A DNA stretch of 34,913 bases, from positions 1 to 34,913 of the forward strand of contig JAUVLV010000026.1 of NCBI GenBank assembly GCA_030600545.1. Reading direction: 5' to 3'. Shown piece after piece: positions 22,855 to 32,068 of the stretch (position 1 is the first letter of the stretch; the number at the start of each line of letters is the position of its first letter). The stretch comes from Candidatus Aegiribacteria sp. Its GTDB lineage: Bacteria > Fermentibacterota > Fermentibacteria > Fermentibacterales > JCC-6. Under the pieces are notes generated by a model. The model saw nothing but the letters and a program-made list of their open reading frames with translations, was not told the DNA's origin and did no database searches. A program made the translations under genes and the position numbers.

Positions 22855-24318
22855 TTATTTTCTGAAAAACCTGTCGTACAGATCCATGAAAATCCGCCTT
22901 GCTGTCATTTCGCTTTTCGTCGCAGCTTTTCCGGTCAGAACATTTCTCAGCTGCCGCAGAACCCTTAATGGATGAAAGAACAGTCTCGTTGTATAGAAAT
23001 TCAGATAAATTCCCAATCTGTACCTGTTCAACCGTTTATAATCCTTTCTCCACAAAGGGGAGAAACATAGTTCATCGTATTCACTGAACCCCTGCAGAGA
23101 TGGTTCGTTCATAGCTTCGGTTTCCGGGAATGGTGTTAGAATCGGCATTATTACCTCATCTACGCCTTTCCTTGCAAGATGGTTGATGTATCTTTTAGTC
23201 TGCTTCCTGTCCCCGTTGGTTTCACCGGGATACCCAGTTACAAAAAAAGTACATGTACTGGTTCCCATGGAAGCAGCCTTCTGAATGAGATCAGGCACCT
23301 TCTGGATGTTCGCGGTTTTACCCATAAGCTCCAGTACCTTCTCGGATCCTGTTTCCGGGGAAAGGGAAAAGTATCTGCAACCCGCCCTGATCATAAGGTC
23401 AAGCAGTTCGTCATCGATGGTTTCCATCTTGAGCCCGGAGGGAAAGCAGAATGTTATGCCGTAATCTCTTTCTATGAGACCCATGCATATTTCTTCAACT
23501 CTCTGCCTGCTTATGGCAAAATTCTCATCCTGAATATGAAAATCCCTTACATCGTATTTGTCAATATGATATCGGATTTCTTCCAATACTCTTTCGGCGG
23601 ATTTTGATATCCATCTTCCGTTACACATAGCTGGTGCCTGACAGAAGGAACAGGTGTAAGGACAACCTCTCGAAGTGAGTATGTTCATGTATCTGCCTGC
23701 GAACGGTCCATGGCTGTAACCAAGCTTCCAGTAATTTTCAAGTGGAAGCAGATCAACCGCGGCAAAGGGCTGCGCATCAAGATCTGTTGTGTAAATTTCC
23801 TTTCTCCTGTTGACCCTCTTCTTCGAAGCAAGTCCATCTATGGAATCCGTACTTTCTCCATTTTCAAGACAGTTCACCAGCTTCGGGAGTCTTTTTTCTC
23901 CTTCACCAAGAACAACATAATCCGCTCCTCCCTCAATGAATTCATCGGGAAGGAAAGTAGCGTGGTATCCTCCGACAATAACAGGTGTTCCTGGTGATTC
24001 CTTCTTTATAGCTCTGATTATGTGAAGGGCCATGGAATGCTCCGTGGCACAATGAACAGAAATTCCTGGGATGAAGCCTGATCTGGCAATGCGGGAAGCT
24101 ATCTCCGGAGGAGTCAGCCCCCTGGCCCTGTAGTTTTCCCTGAACGAATAAAACCTGTGCGGGGCAAGTCCATAGGCATCGAGAATATCCGTTTCTATAC
24201 CGGTCTGCCGCACCGATCCCGCAAGGTAAGCCAGCCCCGCGGGTATGCCTGGAATACTGCCGTAGAAATCTTTCTTAAGGTGTACCACCGGGGGTCGTAT
24301 CAGAATCAGTTTACTCAC
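22855..24318 (-). CDS. B12-binding-domain radical SAM protein
   Basis: 487 residues, GTG start overlapping the end of the upstream radical SAM gene by eight bases. The cobalamin-binding-like N-terminus contains IVGGYHATFLP and VLGEGE. The radical SAM core has SRGCPYTCSFC (C219, C223, C226), QDENF and GYPGE. The C-terminal ~100 residues are basic and rich in aromatics. It is less similar to the other three radical SAM proteins here. It shares an operon with 24311-25819, so the two probably act in sequence or on one substrate. Substrate unknown; the family includes methylases and rearrangement enzymes. Confidence 0.87.
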   Translation of the reverse strand: MSKLILIRPPVVHLKKDFYGSIPGIPAGLAYLAGSVRQTGIETDILDAYGLAPHRFYSFRENYRARGLTPPEIASRIARSGFIPGISVHCATEHSMALHIIRAIKKESPGTPVIVGGYHATFLPDEFIEGGADYVVLGEGEKRLPKLVNCLENGESTDSIDGLASKKRVNRRKEIYTTDLDAQPFAAVDLLPLENYWKLGYSHGPFAGRYMNILTSRGCPYTCSFCQAPAMCNGRWISKSAERVLEEIRYHIDKYDVRDFHIQDENFAISRQRVEEICMGLIERDYGITFCFPSGLKMETIDDELLDLMIRAGCRYFSLSPETGSEKVLELMGKTANIQKVPDLIQKAASMGTSTCTFFVTGYPGETNGDRKQTKRYINHLARKGVDEVIMPILTPFPETEAMNEPSLQGFSEYDELCFSPLWRKDYKRLNRYRLGIYLNFYTTRLFFHPLRVLRQLRNVLTGKAATKSEMTARRIFMDLYDRFFRK

Positions 24319-25819
24319 TTTTACTCAATTCCACCTTTTTATCAGCTGTTGCATGTGCTTCTTCCGGTTGTCTGCTGTACTTCGAAGTGGCGATGAGAAG
24401 GAATCCCCTTACGTATTTTGAAAGATCAAAAAAGCTGCTTATACTTCTTATCTTTTTCCATATGAGCTTCGGCCTCATGTAGAATTTCCGATGCCCCCTC
24501 TGGATGAGGTACTTTATCTGTTCTTCCGTCATGCCTTCGGGGACAAAGGAAACATTCTTGAAATTGAATCTGTTCTTCGTGAATTTGGCCGGAGTGATTT
24601 TACCTGCAAGAAGGTTTTCGTACACTTCCGTTCCGGGCAGGGGTGTAAGATTTACGAAAACAGCATAATCAAGGGGAATTGAACATGCGAACTCAATGGT
24701 CTGCAGACCCTCCTCATATGTCTCTCCGGGTATGCCGAACATGAAGGTCCCGTAAGCTTCTATTCCAACTTCTGCCGTAAGATTAACCGCTCTTTTTATC
24801 TGCTGAATTGTTGTCCCTTTCTTAAGTGTATCAAGATTTTTCTGCACGCCGGATTCAATACCGTAAAGTACTCTCCAGCAGCCGGCTTTCTTCATCTCCT
24901 CAAGCAGTTCTCTATCGATGCTGTCAACCCTGGCGTTAACCGCCCAGTCGATTCTTAGATCTCTTTCTATCATTTCCCGGCAGAATTCCATTGCCCTTTT
25001 TCTTGAAAGGGTGAAAGTGTCATCCCAGAAGGCTATATCAGTAACTTCATGTTCCCTGTAAAGTATCTCGATTTCGTCAGCGATATTCGATGCCGACCTC
25101 ATGCGAACATGCCTGTCTGTATGGCAGAATGTACACTGATACGGACATCCTCTTGCACCGATGATATTTGCATGTGGCAAACTCTTGTAGAAAGTAGGAG
25201 AGGGCTTGTAAGATGCTATATCAACAAGCTCATGGGACGGGAAAGGAAGGGAATTGATATCTTCCGTTATAGCTCTTGGTTCGGTAGTTACAAGGCACCC
25301 GTTCTTTTTGAACATGAGCCCTTTCACTTTTTCAGGAGATCCTTCTCTTTCGATGCAGGAGGCCAGCTCACGCATGGTGTATTCTCCCTCACCAATGGCA
25401 ATTATGTCTATTCCACTGCATTCTTCAAAACATTTTTCTTTCCAGAGAGTAGGGTGTATGCCTCCAGCTACTATCAGGATTTCGGGAAATCTTTTTTTCA
25501 GCTTATTCAGCATCCATCGTGAATTTTCCCAGTCTACACTGGTAAGAGTTACTCCTATTATTCCAGGTTTTATTTCGCTGATTTTTTCAATCGCCTCATC
25601 CAGAGAATAGAACAATCCTTCAAGGTAAGTAACTTCGTGACCGTCTTCTTTCATAAATGGAGCAAGATACAATAGAGAAGGTGATGGTACTACATTTACC
25701 AGAGGTTTTATTTTCAGCCATTTGAATGGAAAACGGCGGACATTCATAAAATCATGCTGGTCCTGCTCCCAGACAGCCGGCATGGTCATAAGTACTATTT
25801 TCAATTTAACGTCTTTCAT
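24311..25819 (-). CDS. B12-binding-domain radical SAM protein
   Basis: 502 residues from the ATG at 25819; a TTG eight codons further upstream is possible, but neither start has a clear ribosome site. N-terminal cobalamin-binding-like domain with VAGGIHPTLW and AIGEGE; radical SAM core with ARGCPYQCTFC (C225, C229, C232), WDDTF and FGIPGE; basic C-terminal region. Long shared stretches with the gene at 30538-31989 (KKAGCW, YGxESGVQK, LDTLKK, GIPGET, TIEFA) show that the two are close paralogues. It is divergent from the membrane GT2 at 26008 and translationally linked to 22855-24318. Confidence 0.88.
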   Translation of the reverse strand: MKDVKLKIVLMTMPAVWEQDQHDFMNVRRFPFKWLKIKPLVNVVPSPSLLYLAPFMKEDGHEVTYLEGLFYSLDEAIEKISEIKPGIIGVTLTSVDWENSRWMLNKLKKRFPEILIVAGGIHPTLWKEKCFEECSGIDIIAIGEGEYTMRELASCIEREGSPEKVKGLMFKKNGCLVTTEPRAITEDINSLPFPSHELVDIASYKPSPTFYKSLPHANIIGARGCPYQCTFCHTDRHVRMRSASNIADEIEILYREHEVTDIAFWDDTFTLSRKRAMEFCREMIERDLRIDWAVNARVDSIDRELLEEMKKAGCWRVLYGIESGVQKNLDTLKKGTTIQQIKRAVNLTAEVGIEAYGTFMFGIPGETYEEGLQTIEFACSIPLDYAVFVNLTPLPGTEVYENLLAGKITPAKFTKNRFNFKNVSFVPEGMTEEQIKYLIQRGHRKFYMRPKLIWKKIRSISSFFDLSKYVRGFLLIATSKYSRQPEEAHATADKKVELSKSE

Positions 25820-26007
25820 ATTATGAACAATATTCAGTGCCAAATTTCACAGCAGGAGCAAAATATACGTTATCAGGGCTCCTTTACAAATCCTTGAGAA
25901 ACATGCAGGCTGATACTTTCCTGTAAGCGTTCCCTTAGTTATCATCGGTATCTGAATAAGATGAAATTCACATCAAGAACATTTCCTCTTCGCTAAGGTG
26001 GGTTACA
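25820..26007. promoter_or_regulatory. Divergent intergenic region
   Basis: Separates the radical SAM pair (-) from the membrane GT2 (+). No clear -35/-10 pair stands out on either strand. AAGGTGGG at 25995-26002 is the likely ribosome site for a CTG start at 26008. Confidence 0.25.
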
Positions 26008-27051
26008 CTGAGAACTGCAGAAAAAATATCCGTGGTAATCCCCGCCTACAATGCGGAAGCTACCCTGGGCAGCTGCCTTGATTCTCTGAAGAAGCAGACA
26101 GTAAAGCCTTTTCAGATCCTTCTTGTGGATGACTGTTCATCTGACAGAACGGTTTCCATGGCATCCGATGCAAATATCGAGGTTTTATCTCTTCTCAGCC
26201 GCAGTGGCCCGGCTATGGCAAGAAATGCCGGCGCGGAAAAAGTTGAAGGAAACATAATACTCTTTCTTGATGCGGATGTAACGATTCCTGCTGATCTCAT
26301 CGAAAGAATATACTGCTATTTTCGCACTGACAGCAGTGCTGTTGCCGTTCAGACACTCTACTCTCCCTATTGCCCTGCTGAAGATCTGGTTTCAAAGTAT
26401 CAGAATTTCTACTATTTCCATGGTCTTGCCAGGAGAAAGGAACCTTACACCGCTACTTTCGCTACCTGGTGCGCGGCTATCAGGAAGAAGACCTTCTTTG
26501 AAACCGGCGGTTTCAATACAAGCATTCCAGAACCAACCGTTGAGGACGAGGAGCTGGGTTACGAAATAGCTGATCGAGGACAGAATATCGTACTCGCAAA
26601 GGATATTCAGGTAACCCATCTTGCATCGTATACTGTGTCTCAGTTTGCAAGGCGCAGACTTCGGATGGCTAAAGCTCAGGCGAAAAGCGGCTGGAGATCT
26701 ATCCGGGACAGGATGATTAAACGGTACGTCAATTTCAGAGAGACCGGAACCCATCATAGCAGATGGGTGGTACTGAGTATACTGCTTGTACTGTCTGCAG
26801 GTTTTACTTTGCTTACTTTCCTTGCTGGATTGGCTCTTGGGATACCCGTTCCTTCCTGGCTTCCGGTTGCTGCCATTGCCGCCATTGTTCTTTCTTTCCT
26901 GTGCCACTTGAAATTCTTTTGGTATGCTGTTTCTTTTTTCGGATTGAAGATTCTGCCCGGTTTCTTACTTCTGTGCTTTCTGGATATGACTATTCTCGGG
27001 TGGGGAGTGATACTGGGAACGGTTCAGTTCCTGTCAGGAAAACACTACTGA
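26008..27051 (+). CDS. Membrane-anchored glycosyltransferase family 2
   Basis: About 347 residues. The GT2 domain has KISVVIPAYNAE, DDCSSDRT, FLDADV (DxD-type metal site) and VEDEELGYEIADRG (ED), then an RRRLRMAKAQ motif and three to four C-terminal membrane helices. If translation began at the first standard start (GTG at 26032) the first beta strand would be trimmed and no ribosome site would be present; a CTG at 26008, five bases after AAGGTGGG, restores LRTAEKISVVIP. I chose CTG. Its paralogue at 29558-30568 has the same motif order and tail. It is convergent with the DPM1-like gene with only one base between stops. Confidence 0.82.
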   Translation: MRTAEKISVVIPAYNAEATLGSCLDSLKKQTVKPFQILLVDDCSSDRTVSMASDANIEVLSLLSRSGPAMARNAGAEKVEGNIILFLDADVTIPADLIERIYCYFRTDSSAVAVQTLYSPYCPAEDLVSKYQNFYYFHGLARRKEPYTATFATWCAAIRKKTFFETGGFNTSIPEPTVEDEELGYEIADRGQNIVLAKDIQVTHLASYTVSQFARRRLRMAKAQAKSGWRSIRDRMIKRYVNFRETGTHHSRWVVLSILLVLSAGFTLLTFLAGLALGIPVPSWLPVAAIAAIVLSFLCHLKFFWYAVSFFGLKILPGFLLLCFLDMTILGWGVILGTVQFLSGKHY

Positions 27052-27052
27052 C

Positions 27053-27787
27053 TCATATCCTTCCAAAAATATATTTGATCACTGTGTGTAGAACCGAAAT
27101 CCCGTATGGAACAGGTTTAAGGCTTGAAAAACCCTCTCCGTGAATTGTAGGAATAGGGATTTCTTTTATACTCAGCCCCTTTCTTATCGCTCCCACAAGC
27201 ATCTCCGAATCGAAATTAAATGTATTTGAATAGCTTCTGTACGGTATTTCTTCAAGGGCTTTCCTGCTGTAAGCCTTGTAACCGCTGTGATAGGAAGTAA
27301 GTTTCCGTTTGAAAACAAAATTTTCAAGGGCATTCAGCCATACGGTTCCGTAATACCTTGTCATGGACATCCCGCCCCTTCGCATATCTCCATAAAGAAT
27401 TCTGCTGCCCCCTACAACATCGATATTTTTTTCAAATGGTGTAAGCATCGGCATCAGGTATTCGGGAGGATATTGTCCATCCGAATGAAGCATCACCGCG
27501 ATATCGCCATCGTTTTTCAGTATCCAGTCAAAAGCGGTTTTCTGAACCCCTCCGTAACCGCGGTTTTCCCTGTGCTGAATGAGAAAAATCTTAGGGAATT
27601 CCTTCTTCAGACTGAGTGTAAGATCAGCAGTACCGTCAGATGAACCATCATCTATAACAAGTATTGCATTCAGGATTTCCATCACCCCGGATGGAATATC
27701 TCTGATCACATCCTCCATAAGCTGTTCTGCATTGTATGCGGGCATGTAGCATACGATTTTTGATTTTTCCAGAATACAATCCTTCAC
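27053..27787 (-). CDS. Polyprenyl-phosphate sugar synthase, DPM1-like GT2
   Basis: 244 residues, ATG overlapping the upstream stop (ATGA). The N-terminal GT2 signature is MPAYNA, then VIDDGSSDGT (D46, D47), ENRGYGGVQK, LHSDGQYPPE (metal site around D103), GSR, and a hydrophobic tail but no long membrane domain. This is the dolichyl-phosphate mannose synthase-like pattern: it would move a sugar from a nucleotide donor to polyprenyl phosphate in the cytoplasm. Its neighbour 27784-29556 is a GT39-like enzyme that uses such donors, so the two form a natural pair. The sugar is not known. Confidence 0.88.
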   Translation of the reverse strand: MKDCILEKSKIVCYMPAYNAEQLMEDVIRDIPSGVMEILNAILVIDDGSSDGTADLTLSLKKEFPKIFLIQHRENRGYGGVQKTAFDWILKNDGDIAVMLHSDGQYPPEYLMPMLTPFEKNIDVVGGSRILYGDMRRGGMSMTRYYGTVWLNALENFVFKRKLTSYHSGYKAYSRKALEEIPYRSYSNTFNFDSEMLVGAIRKGLSIKEIPIPTIHGEGFSSLKPVPYGISVLHTVIKYIFGRI

Positions 27788-29556
27788 TGATGAACTTCTG
27801 CCGAATCAGACATATACAAATATGCATAGTATTTCATGTTCCTGGTAGGCTCGATGGTTTCCGATCGATCCTGTGTCCATGGCTCTATATGAAAGCTATG
27901 TCCATCGAACCAGTACAGGTACGGATTTCTTCCGGGATAGGCCTGCATGAACTGAAGGTCCTCTTCGGGTGTCTGATGAGCACAGTAGATTATTTCTTCG
28001 TCAAGAAAAGGGGAATTGTAGTTCATGCCACTGCAAAAGTTGGGGTAACCAAGCTGTCCGGCCTGCATGAATACTGTTGCGGGAGTTTCAACGGAACCGC
28101 AAGCCATTATTTCAGCCTGTCTGTCAATCGTATGCAATGGTCCAGATCTGAGTTCTATTCCCTCCGGGATATAAATGAAAAGCGTGATCATAAACAGAAA
28201 CAGAACAGCAACAGCCACAGCGTTGCTGCCTTCTATCCCTTTTCTCTCTCTGGCATACCTTACAGCTTCCCTCAAACCCAATGCGGAAAGAAGCATAATA
28301 ATCGGCAGGAATGTGAAGTAATGTCTTGGCCCATAATCAATTGCGGGGTAGTAATGGAGTAACATCAGAAACATGATCAGTATTAGAGGTAAATAAAGCC
28401 AGAGCACGCGCCTTTCAATTCGCGAATAACCAAGGGCAAGAAGCATCGGAAACAGGGACAGGAATGGCCAGCCGAACATTATCGTGCTTCCGTTTCCCAT
28501 CTGTCTTACTACGTTGAGCAGCCCTCTTAAGGGTGTGTGGGCGTAATCTCCGTATTCGGGGAACCAGGCCTTGTCCGGGCCAAAACCTATCAGTTTCCCC
28601 CCCCTCACCAGGTCGTACCCGGCATGAAGGGGGTTTCCGGTATAGTAGCTGTTCGACAGCAGAAAAAGAGAGAAGGGTACTGCGGCGGCGGCAGCCACCG
28701 GGGCAAGAATCCGCAGCCACCTGCCCCTGCACCCGACTACAACCGCAAGTGGTATGAAGAACAGCCAGACAAGTACAGGATAGGGCTTCGTGGTGAACGC
28801 AAGTCCCAAAAGAAAACCGCCTGCAAGCCCATACGAGACCGATCCTCCCTTTACCCTTCTGGAAATCATGTAAAGCGACCATGTAATCAGCAGCAGGTTC
28901 GTATTGTGAGCCATGAAGGTAGTTGTCATGAAAAGGAAAAAAGGAGACAGTAGAAGCAGAATAGAACTGATCCTGGCTATCATCTCCCCGGCCCAGAGCC
29001 TTACAAGCAGGAAGATCCCGATAAGAGACAATAACCCTTCAATGGGGCCAAGCAGAGGAGCTGCGCCGGCGGCTGTGAATGGTGCCATCAACAGGGAATG
29101 GAAGGGGGTATAGACTATGAACCAGAGATTATCCCTGAATACAAAATGACGGAATGGAAAATATGTCATTGGGTTATCTACGTCAGGCGCGGGAGCTGCC
29201 AGGTATCCGGAAGCGTATATTTTTGACTGGAAAAAGTATGCGGCTTCATCCACTCCCTTCGGAATCCCTTCCAGGGGCCCATAAACCATCCAGACGGAAA
29301 AGATCGATAGAATTATCAGCAGAAGCCCAAGAAACCTGACAGAAGACAATTTGCCTATTTTACACATTATCAATTTAACGAGGTCGTGGTCAGTACTTCC
29401 GGCAATACAGAAAGCGAAACAGACAATTGCAGGAATCAGCAAAAAGAACTGAATAACCTTATCCAGCGGTCCTCTCGGGATAACTTCAATATATCTATAA
29501 ATAAAAAAGAGAATTGTTAGAATCAGACCTGTCAGCATAAAGAATCTGGACTTCAA
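27784..29556 (-). CDS. Polytopic GT39/ArnT-like glycosyltransferase
   Basis: 590 residues with about 12 membrane helices, TTG start one base after the stop of the GT2 gene upstream. The first large extracytoplasmic loop holds GVDEAAYFFQSKIYASGYL with the Asp-Glu pair (D103, E104) that is the catalytic signature of GT39-type and ArnT-type enzymes. Such enzymes take a sugar from polyprenyl phosphate and attach it outside the membrane. A soluble C-terminal domain follows the last helix. The adjacent DPM1-like enzyme would supply the donor. The acceptor could be the polysaccharide, lipid A or a protein. Confidence 0.82.
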   Translation of the reverse strand: MKSRFFMLTGLILTILFFIYRYIEVIPRGPLDKVIQFFLLIPAIVCFAFCIAGSTDHDLVKLIMCKIGKLSSVRFLGLLLIILSIFSVWMVYGPLEGIPKGVDEAAYFFQSKIYASGYLAAPAPDVDNPMTYFPFRHFVFRDNLWFIVYTPFHSLLMAPFTAAGAAPLLGPIEGLLSLIGIFLLVRLWAGEMIARISSILLLLSPFFLFMTTTFMAHNTNLLLITWSLYMISRRVKGGSVSYGLAGGFLLGLAFTTKPYPVLVWLFFIPLAVVVGCRGRWLRILAPVAAAAAVPFSLFLLSNSYYTGNPLHAGYDLVRGGKLIGFGPDKAWFPEYGDYAHTPLRGLLNVVRQMGNGSTIMFGWPFLSLFPMLLALGYSRIERRVLWLYLPLILIMFLMLLHYYPAIDYGPRHYFTFLPIIMLLSALGLREAVRYARERKGIEGSNAVAVAVLFLFMITLFIYIPEGIELRSGPLHTIDRQAEIMACGSVETPATVFMQAGQLGYPNFCSGMNYNSPFLDEEIIYCAHQTPEEDLQFMQAYPGRNPYLYWFDGHSFHIEPWTQDRSETIEPTRNMKYYAYLYMSDSAEVHQ

Positions 29557-29557
29557 A

Positions 29558-30568
29558 TCAGTATTTCCTACCGGCCAGATACATTACAACTCCGCTCAAT
29601 ACGGCAGGCAGTATAAGCATGAGATCCGGCAGAGTCATGAGTGATGCAAGGAAACCTCTCATACCTCCCTTACTGACAGATGCGAACCAGAATCCGGCAT
29701 GGCCAGCGGCCAGGATTGAAAAACCTGCAGCAGCAAGCCAGATTCCAGCTGCCCAACCGGCGATGAATGCGGCAAGTCCCGCGATCATTATCCAGATTCC
29801 AACTGCCCCGGAAAGAACAGGCAGCATTTCAAGAGGTGTTGCCATCGAAACGGAGGGGGCCGCATGGGTTGAATCTCTTCTGAGGAAATAGAGAACCTTC
29901 GATTTCATCATATTCAATTCGTACCCCATCAATTCTCCAAAAGTATATTCCCTCATATGGTAAACCTCTATTTCGGGAGCCATGAGAATCCTGCTCCCCG
30001 CACCAACAAGCCTTGCCGCAAAATCAGCGTCCTCTACGGTAGCTCCGGGAATTTTGTCGTCAAATCCTTCCATTTCCTGAAAAAAGGATCTTTTCACGGC
30101 AAAGAAGAACGTTCCGCATCCCGTAATGTATCTGTTCCTCATTCTCCTGGTAAAAGTATAGTAGTAGTAAAAATTCTTGTAGAATGTGGCCGCGTGGCTG
30201 CCCGCCGCTATCGGACTGTATGTGGCCTGAACAGCCTGGGAATCCTGATCGATGCGCTTCTGAAGCTTATCCCTCCATCCAGCAGGAGCAACGGCGTCAC
30301 TGTCTATGAACAATACCCATTCTCCCGAAGCAGCAAAAGCTCCCGTATTTCTTGCCCCTGCAGCGCCGGGATTACCGGAACTGGCAATTACCTTCGCGCC
30401 GAGGCGGGAGGAAATTTCCTTTGAACTATCCCCGGATCTGTCATCTACGACTATCAGTTCGTCCCCACTTCGTAATTCCTTAATCAGCGGTTCCAGAACC
30501 ACTTCTATGGTTTTCTCGCTGTCATGAACGGGAATTATTATTGAGATCGATGTACTGTTTTTTTCCAT
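29558..30568 (-). CDS. Membrane-anchored glycosyltransferase family 2, paralogue of the 26008 gene
   Basis: 336 residues, ATG within the 3' end of the radical SAM gene (31-base overlap). ISIIIPVHDSE, DDRSGDSS, FIDSDAVAP (DxD), VEDADFAARLVGAG (ED), then a basic segment and three hydrophobic C-terminal helices. Shared motifs and the partner radical SAM gene make it the counterpart of the gene at 26008-27051. It is the second gene of the four-gene minus operon. Confidence 0.88.
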   Translation of the reverse strand: MEKNSTSISIIIPVHDSEKTIEVVLEPLIKELRSGDELIVVDDRSGDSSKEISSRLGAKVIASSGNPGAAGARNTGAFAASGEWVLFIDSDAVAPAGWRDKLQKRIDQDSQAVQATYSPIAAGSHAATFYKNFYYYYTFTRRMRNRYITGCGTFFFAVKRSFFQEMEGFDDKIPGATVEDADFAARLVGAGSRILMAPEIEVYHMREYTFGELMGYELNMMKSKVLYFLRRDSTHAAPSVSMATPLEMLPVLSGAVGIWIMIAGLAAFIAGWAAGIWLAAAGFSILAAGHAGFWFASVSKGGMRGFLASLMTLPDLMLILPAVLSGVVMYLAGRKY

Positions 30569-31989
30569 AGGGCAGAAATCTGCTCTCCAACCATCTGAAG
30601 TAGACTGAAAGCTCCGTGAAACATCGCCCTTACCTGGAAGGGTGACATGATATTCATCAACCTGTAAATAAGGAATTTCGGCCTGAAAAAGTACCTGATG
30701 TAAGCCAGTCTCCTGAGCTCCATGATTTCGTCGGCAGTCATGGAAAACGGAACAAAACAGGGACGGTCAAGCAACATTCCCTGGTCCGCGAGTCTTTCCG
30801 ACATCGTCCCGAAAAAACCCTTCTTAACCCCTTTGTAAAGGGGCGTTCCGGGAAATGGAGTAATGGGAAAGAATTCCACGGTAAAGGAACCAAGTTCCTT
30901 TGCAAATTCTATTGTTTTAAGACCATCTTCAAAGGTCTCTCCGGGAATCCCGAAAATGTAGGTTGTGTGTGTCTTGATTCCAACGCTGTGTGTAAGTCTT
31001 ATTGCGTTTCTGATCTGATCAATTGTCTCGTGTTTTTTCAAAGTATCCAGATGCTTCTGCACACCGCTTTCAACTCCGTAGTTTATGCACCAGCATCCTG
31101 CTTTCTTCATTGCTTTGAGAAGAGGTTTGTCTACGGAGTCCGCCCTGCAGGAAACCCACCATCGTATTTTCATCCCTCTTCTTACTATTTCCTCACAGAT
31201 CCCGTAAACATGAGGGTGATCAAAGGTAAAATGCTCGTCCCAGAATTTGATTTCCCGGGTTCCGTAATTGTTGATGTAGTACTCAATCTCATCAACTACA
31301 CGTACAGGATCACGAAGGCGGATTCTGTCTCCGTACATCTTGTAGCAGTAAAGGCAGCTTCCATTGCAGCCTCTGCTTGCAAGCATCTGCATTGCCGGAA
31401 CAGTTGAAACCTGTTCAAAACTCGGGTAGTAGCGGTCCATTTCGCAAAGGTCAACCGCAGGAAATGGTAATTCATCGAGATTATCAATAATCTTCCTCGG
31501 AGGAGTTCTATAAAGCTTTCCTTCGTCCTTTATCAGCAGACCTTTTACTTCCTTCAGGTTCCCCCCGGATTCCACTGTTTCCATCAATTCTCTGGATGTC
31601 ATTTCTCCCTCACCGATGACGATGGCATCCAGCGCTTCCGTACTTTCCATGAGAGCTTCCGGCATGGCAGTTGCGCCATGCCCGCCAATAAATGTAAAGA
31701 TATATGGAATGGATCCCCTTACTTCCTCAATGAAAGGTTTCGCCTTGTCCCAGAGAAGGCTTATAACGTACACACCTAAAGCTTCGGCTTTGAATTCAAC
31801 GGTTTTCTTCACCATCTCTTCGTTCGTGTAGAAAAAACCTTCCAGAAAAAGTATTTCATGACTCGCATCGCGCAGAACTGCTGCTATGTACTGCAGTCCC
31901 GGGGTTGGCCAGCATCCGGAGATCCCGCGCGTATCCTTTGCTCGTATGTCATCAGGACCCCACGGAGGAACAACAAGAGCTATTCGCAA
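30538..31989 (-). CDS. B12-binding-domain radical SAM protein
   Basis: 483 residues, TTG start after AAGGAAGGAA. Cobalamin-binding-like N-terminus with FIGGHGATAMP and VIGEGE; radical SAM core with SRGCNGSCLYC (C208, C212, C215), FWDEHFTF and FGIPGETFEDGL; basic C-terminus. Long identical stretches with 24311-25819 mark it as the paralogue. It is the first gene of an operon continuing through a GT2, a GT39-like and a DPM1-like gene, so its product probably modifies the same glycan or lipid. A promoter is seen upstream. Confidence 0.88.
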   Translation of the reverse strand: MRIALVVPPWGPDDIRAKDTRGISGCWPTPGLQYIAAVLRDASHEILFLEGFFYTNEEMVKKTVEFKAEALGVYVISLLWDKAKPFIEEVRGSIPYIFTFIGGHGATAMPEALMESTEALDAIVIGEGEMTSRELMETVESGGNLKEVKGLLIKDEGKLYRTPPRKIIDNLDELPFPAVDLCEMDRYYPSFEQVSTVPAMQMLASRGCNGSCLYCYKMYGDRIRLRDPVRVVDEIEYYINNYGTREIKFWDEHFTFDHPHVYGICEEIVRRGMKIRWWVSCRADSVDKPLLKAMKKAGCWCINYGVESGVQKHLDTLKKHETIDQIRNAIRLTHSVGIKTHTTYIFGIPGETFEDGLKTIEFAKELGSFTVEFFPITPFPGTPLYKGVKKGFFGTMSERLADQGMLLDRPCFVPFSMTADEIMELRRLAYIRYFFRPKFLIYRLMNIMSPFQVRAMFHGAFSLLQMVGEQISALWKKTVHRSQ

Positions 31990-32068
31990 AACAATTCCTT
32001 CCTTTACATGGAGGTTTCTATCACAGGGGGTATATCATACAAAACTAACAGCAACCGGCCAGAAATGT

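Noticed and set aside
27736-28362. Plus-strand open frame of 208 residues
   Set aside because: It is antisense to the GT39-like and DPM1-like genes, which have clear motifs; no ribosome site or recognisable domain.
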